Shown piece after piece: positions 34,101 to 47,710 of a DNA stretch of 64,000 nt (position 1 is the first letter of the stretch; each line of letters starts with the position of its first letter). Under the pieces are notes generated by a model that saw nothing but the letters and a program-made list of their open reading frames with translations, was not told the origin of the DNA and searched no databases. This DNA is from Neoscytalidium dimidiatum. Its lineage: Eukaryota; Ascomycota; Dothideomycetes; Botryosphaeriales; Botryosphaeriaceae. The stretch lies in contig CM074700.1 in NCBI GenBank assembly GCA_037367355.1, positions 2,356,001 through 2,420,000 on the forward strand, written 5' to 3'. The position numbers and the translations under genes were made by a program.

Positions 34101-37100
34101 TATGCAAGGGGTATAAAGTCTAGAAAAAAGGAAAAGCCGAAGAGGATGGGGATTCAGAACGTGCAAGAAGATGCAACGCGTGAATGCAGCAGATTTGTGT
34201 TGTGGAGAGGGAGGAGTTTGGCGTGCAGCTTCTGTTCTTAAACTCAGCGCGCCAGCATCACCGAACCTTCTGGATAGAGCTCGGGACTGCAAGTGGCACG
34301 TGCGCACAAGCACGAAAGCGGCTAGTCGCCTCGACCGCCTAGCTTGCCGCCTCTCCCATGGGCAACTGCTGCACTCCAACCCTCAAGAGCCGCATGCTTT
34401 CCCCAGACCCCTCCGTTTCCAGAATCCTCCAGCGCCTTTGAGAACATGCTGATGCTGATGCCGCCCAGTATCCGCCTGTGCAAGTGCATGTTTGCTGCAC
34501 CGTCGACCTCCAGGCTGTGCCGCGCAGCTCGCGTTGTCCAGCCTCAGAAGGGCGCAAGGCTGCAGCGAGGCTGATCACAAGCATCCCATCACCCGCTGCA
34601 GGCAGACACTACATGGCTGAAATGGAGCCTGGTGTTTGCTGCACTGCTTGTGCCTCAGGCAAGCCGCCTCTACACACAGCCTCACGGTTCCAGCCGCCCG
34701 CTTCGAAATCTTCCGTCGCTCGAGCCCAGGTGGGGGCCGCTCCAGCCTGCACCGTCATTTCTCCCAGTCTGTCGCACCTCGCACATGGAATTTGCGCAAG
34801 CGCTCTCTTTACCTAGTCAAATGGTCTCTGGGCTCTGGCTCCGGCCTTCGCGGTCCGCTTCGGCCGTGCAGATCCCCCCGAGCTTCAGGGTCAACGGCGC
34901 AGGGGCCCCTCATGTCCTGGGCCCTGACTGCATCATAGCTTGTTTCCGCTTTGGTGCATTTCTTGGTCCTTCGCACCGTCCATACAAACCAACATCTGCC
35001 GCATCTACCATGATCCCTGAATATCACTTTTCCAAATATCATTCCTTTCGCATACACTTTGCCGCCGTAGAAAGCACGGCTGAATACGTCTAATGACACT
35101 TCGGAAGGGCAGATCTGACGCACGCCTGGTCCAGGACAACTGCACGTCGGCATTAGATCTCTGCTGCGTATTGATTGAAGAACCCGTGCTGTGGTTGAAA
35201 GGGGCAAAATTTGTCGTGCGTAGAAAAACACGATCCCATCACTCGCCGTGCTCAAATGCGCTGGGAATCCTTCGCCAATACAGTTTCTCACCCTTATTTC
35301 AATCGGCTCTCCCGAGCTGTCTACTCTAAATTCATACAAACCGATACTGCAGACATACCGCTTGTATCCCGCGAGAATAACCCACGACAGCACCCCCTTC
35401 TATACTTTTCGTGATCTAACATTTTCACAGCACAGCCATGCTCGCTTACAGGCACGATCCTCGGGGACATGAGATCATAGTCGAGAGCTGTTGATCATAG
35501 GATACGGATTCATTGGGGCTCAGATATCCTATCCGTATCGCTGATCAGCTTGCTTCACCTGCTTTTCGATATGGTATATACTTAATGGGCACGCATCTCC
35601 CGAGATATCATGCCGCGATGTCCAGGAATATTGGTTCCGTGTTTGAAAGGGGCTTCAGCCATGCTAAATAGATGCTTCTTCCTTTCGCCTAGTTAATGAG
35701 CTCAAAGAATCAACTGGAAGGATTTCTTTGGAGGAAAGATCCACGTCCTGGCTATAATGCCTAAGTGCTACCATGTGTACACTGGTCTTCCGGAAGCCAG
35801 CTTTTCGATAGGGGGCGATGAGCAGTACAAAGGCTTGGATAAGCATTGCTCGTTAGCGCGGATATGCTACACCAAATTCCGTAAGCACTGCATTCTTCTG
35901 AGGAGCACCGGTGAGTGTCACCATAAATGCCGAAACTTTGCAGAATCCAAGACTGTCCGGCTGCAGATTTGGAAGTTCTATCGCACTCTTATTGGTAGGA
36001 AAGGAAAAAAAGAGAGAAGAGTGGCAAGTGAGAGTCTACTGCGGTAAGTTAGTAAATCCATCACCCAATGGCGAGTTCCTTTCCCCTCCCAGAGATCGCA
36101 ATCATCGAAGCTCAGACGCGCCTCCGCACTGGATTCTGACCGGGAACCAACGTCACGGCCCATCTGCACGTCACGCGTGGCGTGCACATCCGGCGTGCGC
36201 GCTCAGCCCGAGTTCTTACACATCATTGCTGACGCTGTTCGCAAGGTGGTCTTCTGCATCAAGGAGGCTTGCGGGAAGGTAGGGGGCATAGCTCATCCTT
36301 ATTATCGTTGCCCTGCGCGACCAAGGACATCACCAAACTTCTGCAAGCACCATTTTGATACCTCGGTTCGCACCAGCCTGGTTCAAGGCAGGAATGCCGA
36401 AAATTGTGGAGTGGCATCCGTCCATACAAACATCCCCAACACGGTGATTGGCAAGACGTAAGCGATGATAGTACCGTTTGGACCTTGAAGTGACGCAGTG
36501 GTTTAAGCTTGAGTCATCGACAATAAGATATCAATTTTTCAAACGTTGGTCTAAAACGAGTGTAAGCCCTGGTCATCTTCTATCATGAAACGTGACTTTG
36601 CCAGACAGCAATGATGCTGGCTCCCATGAGTTCTCTGTAGTGCCCTTAGTGATCATCAATGCGCTCTAAGTATGTGTAAGCAAGCCGAAGCGTAGCTGTG
36701 TTACACACTTTCATCAGCAAGGAATGAAAGATTGGCCACAACTCAGTCAAAGACCGGTCAAGGAGGATCGGCCCGAGAAGAACTAGTTGGGTTTTGATAA
36801 GGCAGGTGGATAGGGATGACTTGCATCCCGGCTAGTACGCAGGCGTCCGAGAGCAATGATTGGGGTTTTTCGGCTCCCGCAAAACGAATTCAGGAAGCAA
36901 ACAGCAGAGGTACAGTTTGCAGACGGTCACGCGGGCCCATAAAGGATTATCCGCCGTCCTGCAGTGTACGATCACGAAAGGCGACCAATTGGACCGAGAG
37001 CTTCCGTGGACGCGTTTCTTTTCAGGAACTGCTTTGTATTTTCCCATGCGAAAAGGAAACCCCCCCCTTGGCAGAGAACGCATCGATCATGTCCACCTAC

Positions 37101-37998
37101 CCACTCAGCTCAGAGCATACACACACCAAAGTAAGCGAGAAAAACTATCAGCAACAGCAGAACAAGGATAAAGTGAGAAAGAGTAAAAGCAATCAGAAAT
37201 ACAGCAGTGTCTGGAAAGAAAGGGAAATTTGGGGAGTCGCCAGGAGAACTAGCCGCGAGAGTCAGGACGCCGATGCGGGAGAAAACAAGACGAGCAGCAG
37301 CCCAGTAAGAATGTCTCGCCTTCCCCGCGGCCATCCCACTACACACTCCACGTAACTCCTGTGCCGCAAGTATCTCACCCTCCATCGCCTGTTCTTGCCC
37401 CTACCAAGCCTAATTTATGATGACCGCATGACGATTTGACCGATTAGCTGTAGAGAAACACATGGATCGACGCGTGCATTTCGTCGACGAGCCCAAAAAA
37501 GAAGACAAAATCCGTATGACTCGCTTCGCAGGTAGATGGAGCCGAAACACCCACGTGGCGCTAAGAGAAAGGAGAAACTGCATGTATTGAGGCCCCAGCG
37601 TTTTGAATCCGTAGCTTCATTGTCCATGCATCCATGCCCGAGTAAACACCAATCGAAGTATATGCCCTTCTAGGTTTTCCCTTTTTGTCTCTCCGCCGGC
37701 GAGTCGACGCAAAGGAATGCCGTATATTTTTTTCTCATGGTGGAACTTGGGGCTTCTCAGGATCAGTACGAAAGCGACCGTTCGATGTAGGCCGAGGGCG
37801 GTAAAATTCGGTGTAACAGTCTCCGTTCGATTGCTCCATCTTTCGAGGTTCGACATAGCAAGTAGCTCATAAAGGATACAGGCCATTTCCGGTCGTCGAC
37901 GAGGGCGCGTGTGATCATGAGGCGATGGTAAATTCTTTATCTCCGACCGAACCTGCTACACGGAAAATATCGGTAAATCGTTCATAGGCATCTTCAAT
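34101..37998. other. Long intergenic region, hsp90 promoter side, no supported gene
   Basis: About 3.9 kb between the start of hsp90 and the 3' end of the PP1 gene. The part nearest hsp90 is its promoter and leader. Frames of 150-194 codons at 34632-35093 (plus), 34809-35393 (minus) and 36816-37355 (plus) show no domain, overlap other frames and lack intron-supported extensions. I see no RNA gene or repeat family here. Confidence 0.45.
34263..34275. promoter_or_regulatory. Heat shock element-like site upstream of hsp90
   Basis: The sequence GAACCTTCTGGAT is GAA-nn-TTC-nn-GAt: two perfect inverted nGAAn units and a third with one mismatch, the arrangement bound by HSF trimers. It lies about 385 nt upstream of the hsp90 ATG and about 160 nt upstream of the predicted 5'UTR intron donor. 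A weaker GTCTAGAA half-match occurs near 34118-34125. Confidence 0.45.
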
Positions 37999-39177
<1,179 letters not shown>

Positions 39178-41174
39178 GTCGGGCAGTCGCCGCAGGCAGC
39201 CGCGTGTTCGAAGAAGGGAGGTGGGGAGGTGGGGTTGGCGGTCAGAGGAGGCGAGGACGCGCCGGTTCGGAGAGAGATGAAGGTGATGCGAAGCCCTGGT
39301 CTTTCTCAAGCAACGGATCAGCGAGACGGGTTGCTGTGGGTGTGCGACAGCCGCAAATTGCGCGTGGTTGGGAGGAGAAGGGTGCAGAGCGTGGCGGAAG
39401 CTGGGACTCGCGGAAAAAAAACTTACCGATGGCCCTAGAACCCCCGACGCCGGCAGACGACGATGCTATGAGCGGCGCTTCAGTGCAAACTGGGTTGGCA
39501 GTGCGCGTTCTGGCTCGGAGCCCCTCAAGAAGTCGCCCTGTGGCGATGCCGGAATCACGCGACTTCGCACGGAGACGATAAGCGTGCGAGCAGTCGGCGG
39601 CGGCAGACGGACGGGTGTGCGGTGCGGCGCAGGTCGCGGGAGGCACTTGGTGCTGGGCTGTCAGCGTCTACAGGAGGCTGTTGTTGGAGGCCGTGGCTCG
39701 GTCGAGCGTGTCGTATTCACCGCCAAGCTGGGTCGCGGCTGCAGCAGGACGTGGCCGTCGCACAAAGGACGGCGTGGGAGAGAATCGGTCTGTGGACGAG
39801 CAGAGAGGGCGGGGTGGTGCTGGGGAAAGCAGCGCAGAGTGTGGTGAGGCTGATGGGCGTGGAGGTCGGGCGTTGACAGACGTGAAGTTTGTCGGTTTCA
39901 AAGTGAGCCTTCTCTCGTTTAGGAACGGGCAGGAATGCACGGTCTCTGGCCGCAAATTGCAGATCGTCCGTACGAGAGGAATGCGTTTCAGCCGGCGAGC
40001 GCGCTGCAGAGAGGAGCGTCCAGGGCTACGGAGACGAGTGACGGAGAGCAGGCGTTGTGTCGAGGAGGAGGAGGGCGGCCAAAACCGTCGCATCCACCCA
40101 CAGCCCACGTCGCCCCAACGCGGTTTAGGGCCTCCATCAATCAAACGCTAAGCATCACAGGCCTGGCCGCGAGGGCACAGCAGCAGAGCCTGCCGTGCGG
40201 TGCGCTGCACGCTGCTAGAGCGCCCAGTGCGCCCGCGCTCGCACCCGCTCTGGACGCTGCGGGCGCTCGCTTTTGGCGTCCAAAGGGGTGTGCGTGTGCA
40301 GCTACTATTGTTTACTGTGTACGCCGCGGTACTGCCCCTCTGCCGCTTCCACGCGTCCCTGAAGGCTCCTCTCCGCTAGCCAGCTGAACAGAGGCCCAGC
40401 CAGGCAGCGCCGTGGGCCCCTCGCAGCGCAGACAAAAGTCCGCACCCGCGCCCGCGCTGACCAACCGCCGCCAGCTCCCCACGCCCATCTGCCCGCTGCA
40501 TCGACCTCTACTGTGCAGTCCAGGCGTACGACCTGCACTGTGGCCTGAATGTCCTGCCGCGCACCCGCCAACCGCCGGCGAGCCTCCGCCGCCCATTGTG
40601 CTCCTCCGCCCTCCCGATCGCTATGTCACGTGCTCGTAAGATCGCAGATCAAAGAGCGCGCTGATCGACATCGACACCGACGCCGACGCTGGCACCGTTT
40701 GTGGCAACGCTGGGCCGTACTCGCTCGTATACGAAAAGTGACATCCATTTGGTTCGGTTCTCGTCTGCGCGCTTCCCCTCGATATGCTACCGAAAAGACT
40801 GCCCTGCCTCCCTCTATACTACGTTGTAACTAGGCCTGTCTCCCAATCGCGTGAACAACACCAGCCGTCCCATAATATACAATCAACTATGAGCGAGAGC
40901 AAGGAAACACTACGGAGTGCGGAGCCCTCAAGGCGTCCGCCATGCAAATGCTCGAAACCAACGACAATAAACAAACCACTGGATATCTGGAAAGTCCCAC
41001 CACCCCTTTGAAATCCCTAGAACGCCGGCTTCGTATGCTACAAATTACGTTGTACTCGTAAGCCCTATTCGAACTGAAGCGGAGAGAAAATCATGCCGGT
41101 CATGAAAAGTGACCTCGTCGTCAATATGCCGATGTTTAATGCAGCCTCAAAGAAAGCAATCGAAACACGACTTT
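39178..41174. other. GC-rich intergenic region, PP1 promoter side
   Basis: Two kilobases upstream of PP1 and downstream of the LRR gene. Frames in 39200-40650 are long because of high GC, but they overlap on both strands and are Arg/Ala/Pro-rich with no motif. A CACGTG E-box-type core occurs at 40627-40632. No gene is supported. Confidence 0.5.
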
Positions 41175-43653
41175 TTAACCCAGGGTTCTGCCCCCAGACG
41201 CAATGCTCTGGCTTGGCGCTCGTGACGATGCGACGGTGGGCCGCAGCGGAGGACTCACGCGATCCTGGAACGCGGGCTTTGCTTGGTAGGCCTCGTCACT
41301 CAGCGCACTCAACCAACTGTTGCCGAAATCATTACGCAGCGCCTCAATCTTCTTCTTGTAGAGGTCGCCGTTGACACCAGCTTCTCCAGGCACCATAGAA
41401 CTGAAGTCCAGCTCCGCACCGAGCGATGCCGAGGTAATCGTGGTATCAATGTGAGGGAGCTGGTGGCTATCCGAAATCGGCGCAGCAGGCGCGAGTGTCT
41501 TGCGGACGGGAGTTGCTTCTGGGCTGCCTCCGTACGTGCTGTCTGCTGATTGTGCTTTTGGAGGTACGGGTGGTGGTGGCATCATAGCAGAGTCTGTCCG
41601 TTGATGTGTAGGGTCATTCTGTGAAAGCTCTACTATCCGCCTCTTCGGGCCCTTCCGTTTCTTGACTGATCCAACCACACGTTCTGGTTTCACGTTCTGC
41701 GGGCCATTTACAGTGGCCTTGCGCTCCTCATTCGGGTTATACGAAACCGGGGCCCGAACTGGCTCTGGCCCCGCCTCTGTAAAAACATCATCGACTGGTT
41801 TTGGTTTGGTAACTGGAGGCTTCGCATTCTCCGGGACGCGGTCAACAAGTTGCTTGCGCTCGCTGTAGCCAGGCCCAGACGAATCAATGATGATGTCCTC
41901 CGTGTAGCCCGGAAAACTCCGGAAGAGATTGAATATGATGACGCGGTAATTAGAGTGAGTTCTGCAGAAGGGGTTCTTGTAGACGTATATTTCTTGCATC
42001 TCCGGGATTCCTGTCAGTCGAGCGATCTCCGTAGGATCCGTTAGTCTGTTTTCCCTGAGATCTAAACGCTCCAAGGAAGGGAGGCGCTCGATTCCGGCAA
42101 GTGAAGAGAGTCGGTTGGCCCGAAGATTGAGCGTGGTGATAGCCGGAAGAGGGTTCCGGACAAGTGAATGCAGTGATTCAATCATACAGTTAGATAGATT
42201 CAGGGCTCTAAGGGAGGTCAATGTGGCCAGGCTATCAGGAATCTCGGTGAACAGGTTGGACGACAGGTCAAGCGATTGCAAAGTGCTCGCGAGTGGTGCG
42301 AGGCTATTAGCAGAGATCGCCGTCAATCCATTATCCGCAAGGCTCAAGTGCCTGAGAAAACGCCACTTGTTTGGTGGAAGGGCACCCAGGGCGAGGAGGT
42401 TCGAAGAGCTCCCCCGAGGGGTGGTCGACCGAGCGCTTGAGCCTGAACTGCCGGAGGAACGGCGAAGATTGGGCGTACTGTTCCGAGCTTGAGCAAAAGA
42501 GGAGCCATGTCTTGCGCTTTTGGGTCTGGTAGGAGAAATGCTCCGACGCCGGGGGCGGTGCCCCTTGGATCCTGATGAGCTCTGCCTGGCCATCGCGATA
42601 CTGTGAGGGCTGCCAATAGACGAGCGCCTATCGAACATTGTCGGCGAAGGCGGAGAGACGGCTGATCTAGAAGTATCCGTGTCCTTGCTGCCCGGGCTGC
42701 TTGATCCAGCTTGGAACATTGGGTAAGGCGACGTTTTAGCAGATCTCCTTCGTCGCTTATCGGCGTCGTCGAGTACGATATTAATCAGCAAGTCAGTGGG
42801 CTCCTCCACGCCTCCGCGTTTAATTGTAAGGCTTCGGAGCTGTTCAGCTAGGCGATCCCAGCCATAGAACTGGCGAAAATCGACGTCGATTATCTCGAGT
42901 GCGCTCAAGTTTTTGAAGACAAAAAGCGGCACAGCTGTGTCGAAGGGGAACTCCTCGTAGCCGGCGATCAGACGGGCCTTGTGATCGGGAGCGAGGCGGA
43001 GGCACGGAATCTTGGTGAAAGCAGAGTACAGGTACTTCAGATCCTCTTTGATCGCCGCCTTCTGCTTTTCAGTCTTGGCTGTAGAGTTAGAGGAGAGGCC
43101 AAAGTTTGCCCAGAGCGAGGACATCCCGGACATGACACTTCGCATACTGTTCACCGAGTGGATGGAATCTCGGTCAGACATGCCACTCTTCTTCCTCTGA
43201 GCTTGGCTAAGGAATGACACGTAGTTTGTTGGGGATGCATTCGAGTGTATGTTCTCAAGCCGCACATTCATGGGTCCCACGGGGATCCCCATCTCCTCAA
43301 ATCGTGACAGAAGGTAGAATAGATGGTGTGGAGTTAGCGTCAACTTTGCGGCCTTAACATGATGCGAAGAGAAGTTTAGGTACGGCAAAGATAGGGCGGT
43401 GGCGAAGGTGGACGATGACGAGGAGGAGTTCGTCGTGGGGGACGTCGGACCTGCTCCTGAACCGCTCCCAGATCCATTTTTGGGAGCTGTCCGCTTCAGT
43501 TGTAGGGCATTTGCTAACGCTTTCTCGTGGGTGCGAACGAAGTAGGCAAGATTCTGTGGAGGATAGATTGTCAGCCCGCTCGAGATTGCCTCGGAGAAGG
43601 GTCTTATGTCCACCACTTACTTTTATGAACGTGTTTCCATCTTCAGTGTCCAT
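41175..43653 (-). CDS. Leucine-rich repeat protein with Ser-rich insert
   Basis: A short first exon of 11 codons (43653-43621, M-D-T-E-D-G-N-T-F-I-K) splices over a 67-nt intron (GTAAGT...CACAG) to the main exon 43553-41175, giving about 803 residues. The frame upstream of 43553 is intron read-through. Residues about 60-250 form a conserved N-terminal domain (L-S-A-L-E-I-I-D-V-D-F-R-Q-F-Y-G-W-D-R-L). A Ser/Arg/Pro-rich insert follows. Residues about 410-545 hold at least five leucine-rich repeats (L-x-x-L-x-L-x-x-N) with a capping motif Y-x-N-P-F-C-R. The rest is disordered. The order (N-terminal domain, insert, LRRs with cap) recalls STK11IP/LKB1-interacting proteins and other protein-binding LRR scaffolds; that link is tentative. 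A GTGAGT at 41258 could alternatively splice to a short terminal exon ending at 41065. Confidence 0.85.
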
Positions 43654-45870
43654 GTCGCTTGCTCGGATGGCGCAGCATACATCTACTACTTCGCCAGGTG
43701 AGTCGGAGGGGGATTATAGACAGGCTATGTACGCAAGGACGCTCCGCTGCACGGGCAGCAGGTGGGGAGGACGGTTGAAGGAAGGTAGAAGAGGAGGGCT
43801 TGAGGCGCGAGGCTTCTGAGACACGGCCGCCTAGTGCAAACATGGTGTGTCAGTCGGTAAGATCATTTAGAACGCGCACGCACGCAAAGCAAACGGGAAA
43901 GCAAGTGAAATTGCAGTGGAGACGAGGCTCGCACATGCAGCAGAGGATCGCGAGATCAGGAGATCGACGTGTGGAGAAGATGTTTGAGGCAGAGCAGGTA
44001 CATACAGCGAGTGCTACTCGAGAAGGCACCGAGTCTGGCAGAGAGTCGGCTGGGCGGGTGCGCAGAAATATGGAGGGCGCGGTGCTTGGGCAAGGCAATG
44101 AGCCGGTGAGGTTCTGCTCTCGGGGAAGCCAATGAGTGTTGCAGCAGAACGGGCTGCAGGCGCCTCAACGCTGCACGCTTGCTTGCGTGCAGGTTCAGCG
44201 CGGCGAGAAGCGTCGATGGGCGGACGGGGCGGAAAACGGCGTGGCTCGACGGGCGGGCGAGGACCAGCACAAAGAGCGCAGGCGCGATGGGGGGCGTCTG
44301 ATGAGCAGCGAGGAGGCTCTCGGGCCTTGGGGAAGGAGGTGTTGCGCGAGTGGCCGGGAGGCGTAGGGATATGTTTTCTCTGGCTTCGCCCAAAGAGGAA
44401 TTCCTAATCTCTTCTCACGAGCGGCGCTGGAGGGGATAGTGGCCAGGGTACGGCTGGCGCCAGTGCACGGGGCGTGAAGCTTCAAGGACGCATGAAGAGC
44501 ACGGGAGCAGACCGTCTAAATGGTACGACGCCAGCAGATTGCGCATTCAGGGTCAGGCCGAGCAGAGGGCCGCAGCAGACGACGAGCTTGGCCCCCGTTG
44601 ATAGCGCTGGGAGATCTTTCCGCCCGTTCACCCACTGCCCGCGCTAGCCAGGCGCATGCCAGCAGCTCTGCACACCACCGCCGCCGCCAGCGCCCGAGAC
44701 CCCTCCACGCCTGGACGCCCGCTGCCCACTCCCACTGCGCACCGCCCACTGCCCGCTGCAGCGTACCCTCATCCTTTCAAGGGTCCCGGCTCCCGCGTCG
44801 CCCGCGAGCTTCCAGCGTCCTGCGCCCAGCCGCCTGCTGCGAATCGATGCTGCTATCGCGCGCTCTGGCGGCCGTGCAGCAAGCGAGACACTCCACGCTG
44901 CTCCACCGCGGCACTAAGCCGGGTTCGCCATTGCCCTCTGCTCGACGGCCGCCGCTCTGTCTAGCTTATCGCCGCAGATGCGGGGGTCTTCCTTAGCAGC
45001 GCTGAGACAGCGCTGCATTCTGATCCTCGTGTCGCACGACGCGCGCCGCCGGCCAGTCACACGGCCGGCAGCGATGGCGACAGCGCGCGCCGGGCCCGTG
45101 CCATGGCTGACGGCTGGCGGTGGTGGTTGTGCTGCTCGCTGGACCCTGAGAACCGAGATGGTCATGCGTTCTGCCTGGCATCCCGGCTGACGCGCTGGAA
45201 GCAGCGTAGCAACACCTGCATCGTCCGGATCTCGCCCTCGACCGTCACACACGATCTGTTGCCGTCGCCGTGTGCGGCTACCGCGCTCCGGGTGGGCTGA
45301 CGGGCAGGCCTGAGGTCTGACCAGAGGGAAACAAAAATCCCCACACGCCCACGGCGCTGCCACGCTGCCAGCCCTAGGCGCGCCCGATTTGCTGCCGGCG
45401 ACGATGGAGGAGTGCGCTGCAACACGCGCAATGACATAGTGATCGTACACACACGCCGCGCGAAGCGTGCGCCTAATCTGCCCCAAGACGCCTTGGGCGG
45501 GCTGGCCAACCAGGCGCGCTGCTGCCATCGGATGGCGGCCACCCTGCTCGCTAGCATCTAGAGCTGCCGGCCAGTGGTGGTGCGTGTGCGTGTCTCGCGG
45601 CGATCTTCGACTGTTGTGCCAGCAGGGTGTCGGCTTGGCTCTGCGGCCCTGGTCTCTGGCAGCTCAGATCCACCCCACTTGGCCTGGATTGGAGAAGCTC
45701 CGAGGCGCGGCAAGGCATGCATGCACCAGCGGAATGCCGCTAGTCGCTGTGGGCGGTGAGCAGCCGCGCACAGGGCGAGATCGCAAACCTCTATTGCCCG
45801 TGGCCGGCGACGGGGACTACATCTGCACCTCTGGTCGTCGAGAGCGCGCGCGCTGGAGTCGGCAGCCGCG

Positions 45871-45890
45871 CTCGTCTCGTCTCGTCTCGT
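45871..45890. repeat. (CTCGT)4 pentanucleotide repeat
   Basis: Four perfect tandem copies of CTCGT lie in GC-rich intergenic DNA. Confidence 0.95.
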
Positions 45891-46994
45891 CTCCAGAGTC
45901 CGGGGCGGCGGGCTATGGCTGCCGTCGGCGCCCACCTTGCGCTCACTCCACCAGCGCCCATTGCTTGCAGCTCAATGGGCCGGTGTCTACGACCCGTGGT
46001 TTCCTGGACCAGTGGAGAAATTTAAAAAAAAAAAAAAGTTTGTCGTTGTGGACGGAGCCTAATTTCTGGCGGAAGCCAACCCAGGACGCCCCGGGCTCGA
46101 GGCAGACAACGGCACCGCCGGACTGGCCGGCTCTCTGCTGATCGGCTGCTCAAGCTCGGCCACAGGGTTGCCGGCCGGCTTGACTCGCGCATGCTGGGGT
46201 CCCTCAAGCCTCGCGGTCGACGTTTCGATGCACGAACGCCACCACCAGCTGCGCTCCGGCTGCTCGTGGCGCTCAGTATCTAAAAACACAGCGCCGCATC
46301 TCGTCGCATCGTCGATTTCCTGAATACGATCTCCAGACGGTGTCGTTGCCGTCCAGCATCCGACTCGCGCACGGGGCTTTGCTGCCAACCACCGTCTATA
46401 CAGGCTGGCAGCACTCGGGCCGACAGCTGCACCTCGACCAACTGGGCCGCCCATCATCGCCACGAAACGGAGTAACGTTACCCCCCGAAAGGGCGAGCCG
46501 GCCGCCGCCTCCGTGTTAGCAGCGCAGGATGCGTGAAAGCGTGCTGATGGCAAGACGATCGTTTGCCCGTGGCGGTGTGTTTTTTCCAGCTATCTTGGCC
46601 AGTGTAAAGAATGAGGCGCGCGCCTCCGCGTTGTGGTTCGTCGTCTGGAAGCGCGCCCGCAGCCCACGCCAACCCCCAAGCGCAATCGGCTCTACCCGAA
46701 AAAGATCTCCACACTCTTCTTGTTCTGAGGCTGGTCACAAGGCGGCAGGCCAGCGGACCATCGCGGCGATGACGTCGCTTACCCCTCCATCGTCGCGAGA
46801 CCTCGAGGGTGCTGCTTCAAGCGCATTTCCAGCCCCGCATTGAGAGACGCGCTGCGCGCGACTCACACTTCAGCCCAGCGTCGCCCTGTGAGGCGAAGCA
46901 CCTTACCCACTTTGCCGCCGGGTATAGGAACCGCAAGCTGGCACCTTCCCACACCGACATCTCTCAGCGAGGCGAGCATGCTCCCCAAGCACAG

Positions 46995-47036
46995 GCGGTG
47001 AGGTGCCCACGCGCACGAGAGTGGGCACCTCACCGC
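46995..47036. repeat. Perfect 16-bp inverted repeat with 10-nt spacer
   Basis: The arms GCGGTGAGGTGCCCAC (46995-47010) and GTGGGCACCTCACCGC (47021-47036) are exact reverse complements around the spacer GCGCACGAGA. The pairing stops abruptly outside the arms. No coding frame explains it. Confidence 0.95.
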
Positions 47037-47294
47037 ACCACCACTACCATAGCAACGTCGGGTTGTCCGATTTTCGATTTTCAGGGACCGCGCAGCGAGG
47101 CAGCGCCCGGCTCTTGCGGTGGCAATGGCGGGAAGTGTGACCTGCAGCGGATGGCTGGGCGTTAAACCTCCATCCACCATTGGACATGGCGATGTTTGAC
47201 GTCATGGCCGGCGACAAAAGTCCTCTTCGCGACCCCGTACACTCAGGAGATCGCTCGTGTTGGGCGTCAAGTGTTCGTCCACATCTTTGCGTCG

Positions 47295-47690
47295 TCATCC
47301 GATGGAGCACTGCAACGTGCCGCGGGCAAGATGAGTCAAAGAAAATCTCGAGAACAACACGACGTCCGTGAGGAAAATCTCATCCCCGAAATTCTGAAAC
47401 TCAAAATGGGCAAACCAATCATCGCGTGTGGCAAAGAGAAGGTCAAACGCGTCCGTGAGGGTCGCACACCGCGACCGTTGAGCGCAGCTGCCACCGCTTA
47501 TGGTGCACGGATTGGGAAGCGTTCGGCCGGCTGGATCCAGCGGACGTACCTCAAACCGCGGGATCTTGATGGAGCCCGGGCGCGGTTTCACAACAGCCGG
47601 CGTGCTCAAAAATCCATTGGTCAATTTCAAGTTTTTCCATCTATCTCGCTTATTGGTCCACACCGCGGCCGTTATCTCGTTGCCCTCGAT
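47295..47690 (-). other. Unidentified coding-like tract downstream of the MFS gene
   Basis: On the minus strand, a frame open from about 47690 to a TGA at 47295 reads with natural protein-like composition: T-P-A-V-V-K-P-R-P-G-S-I-K-I-P-R-F-E, then F-A-H-F-E-F-Q-N-F-G-D-E-I-F-L-T-D-V-V-L-F. A consensus-like donor (GTACGT, 47549) and acceptor (GGCAG, 47488) lie between these two parts, but splicing there moves the second part out of frame. It begins only about 20 nt past the MFS stop on the same strand, leaving no room for a promoter. It may be a remnant of a neighbouring gene. A plus-strand frame at 47196-47717 also covers it and is less protein-like. Confidence 0.3.
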
Positions 47691-47710
47691 CCCTGGCTTG
47701 TTCCATTAAA

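Larger units (their letters stand above)
43654..47294. other. Long GC-rich intergenic region with simple repeats
   Basis: About 3.6 kb upstream of the LRR gene. GC content is visibly high from 44000 to 47200, and open frames occur in all directions, so none is credible by length alone. The region contains a pentanucleotide repeat (CTCGT x4, 45871-45890), a 14-nt poly-A run (46024-46037) and a perfect 16-bp inverted repeat (46995-47036). Confidence 0.5.

Noticed and set aside
36816..37355. 179-codon plus-strand frame upstream of PP1's 3' end
   Set aside because: No domain, irregular composition, and no intron or neighbouring exon that extends it.
43554..43616. Start of the LRR protein at M-V-D-I-R-P-F-S-E
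   Set aside because: These codons lie inside a clear 67-nt intron; the 11-codon exon at 43653-43621 gives a better start.
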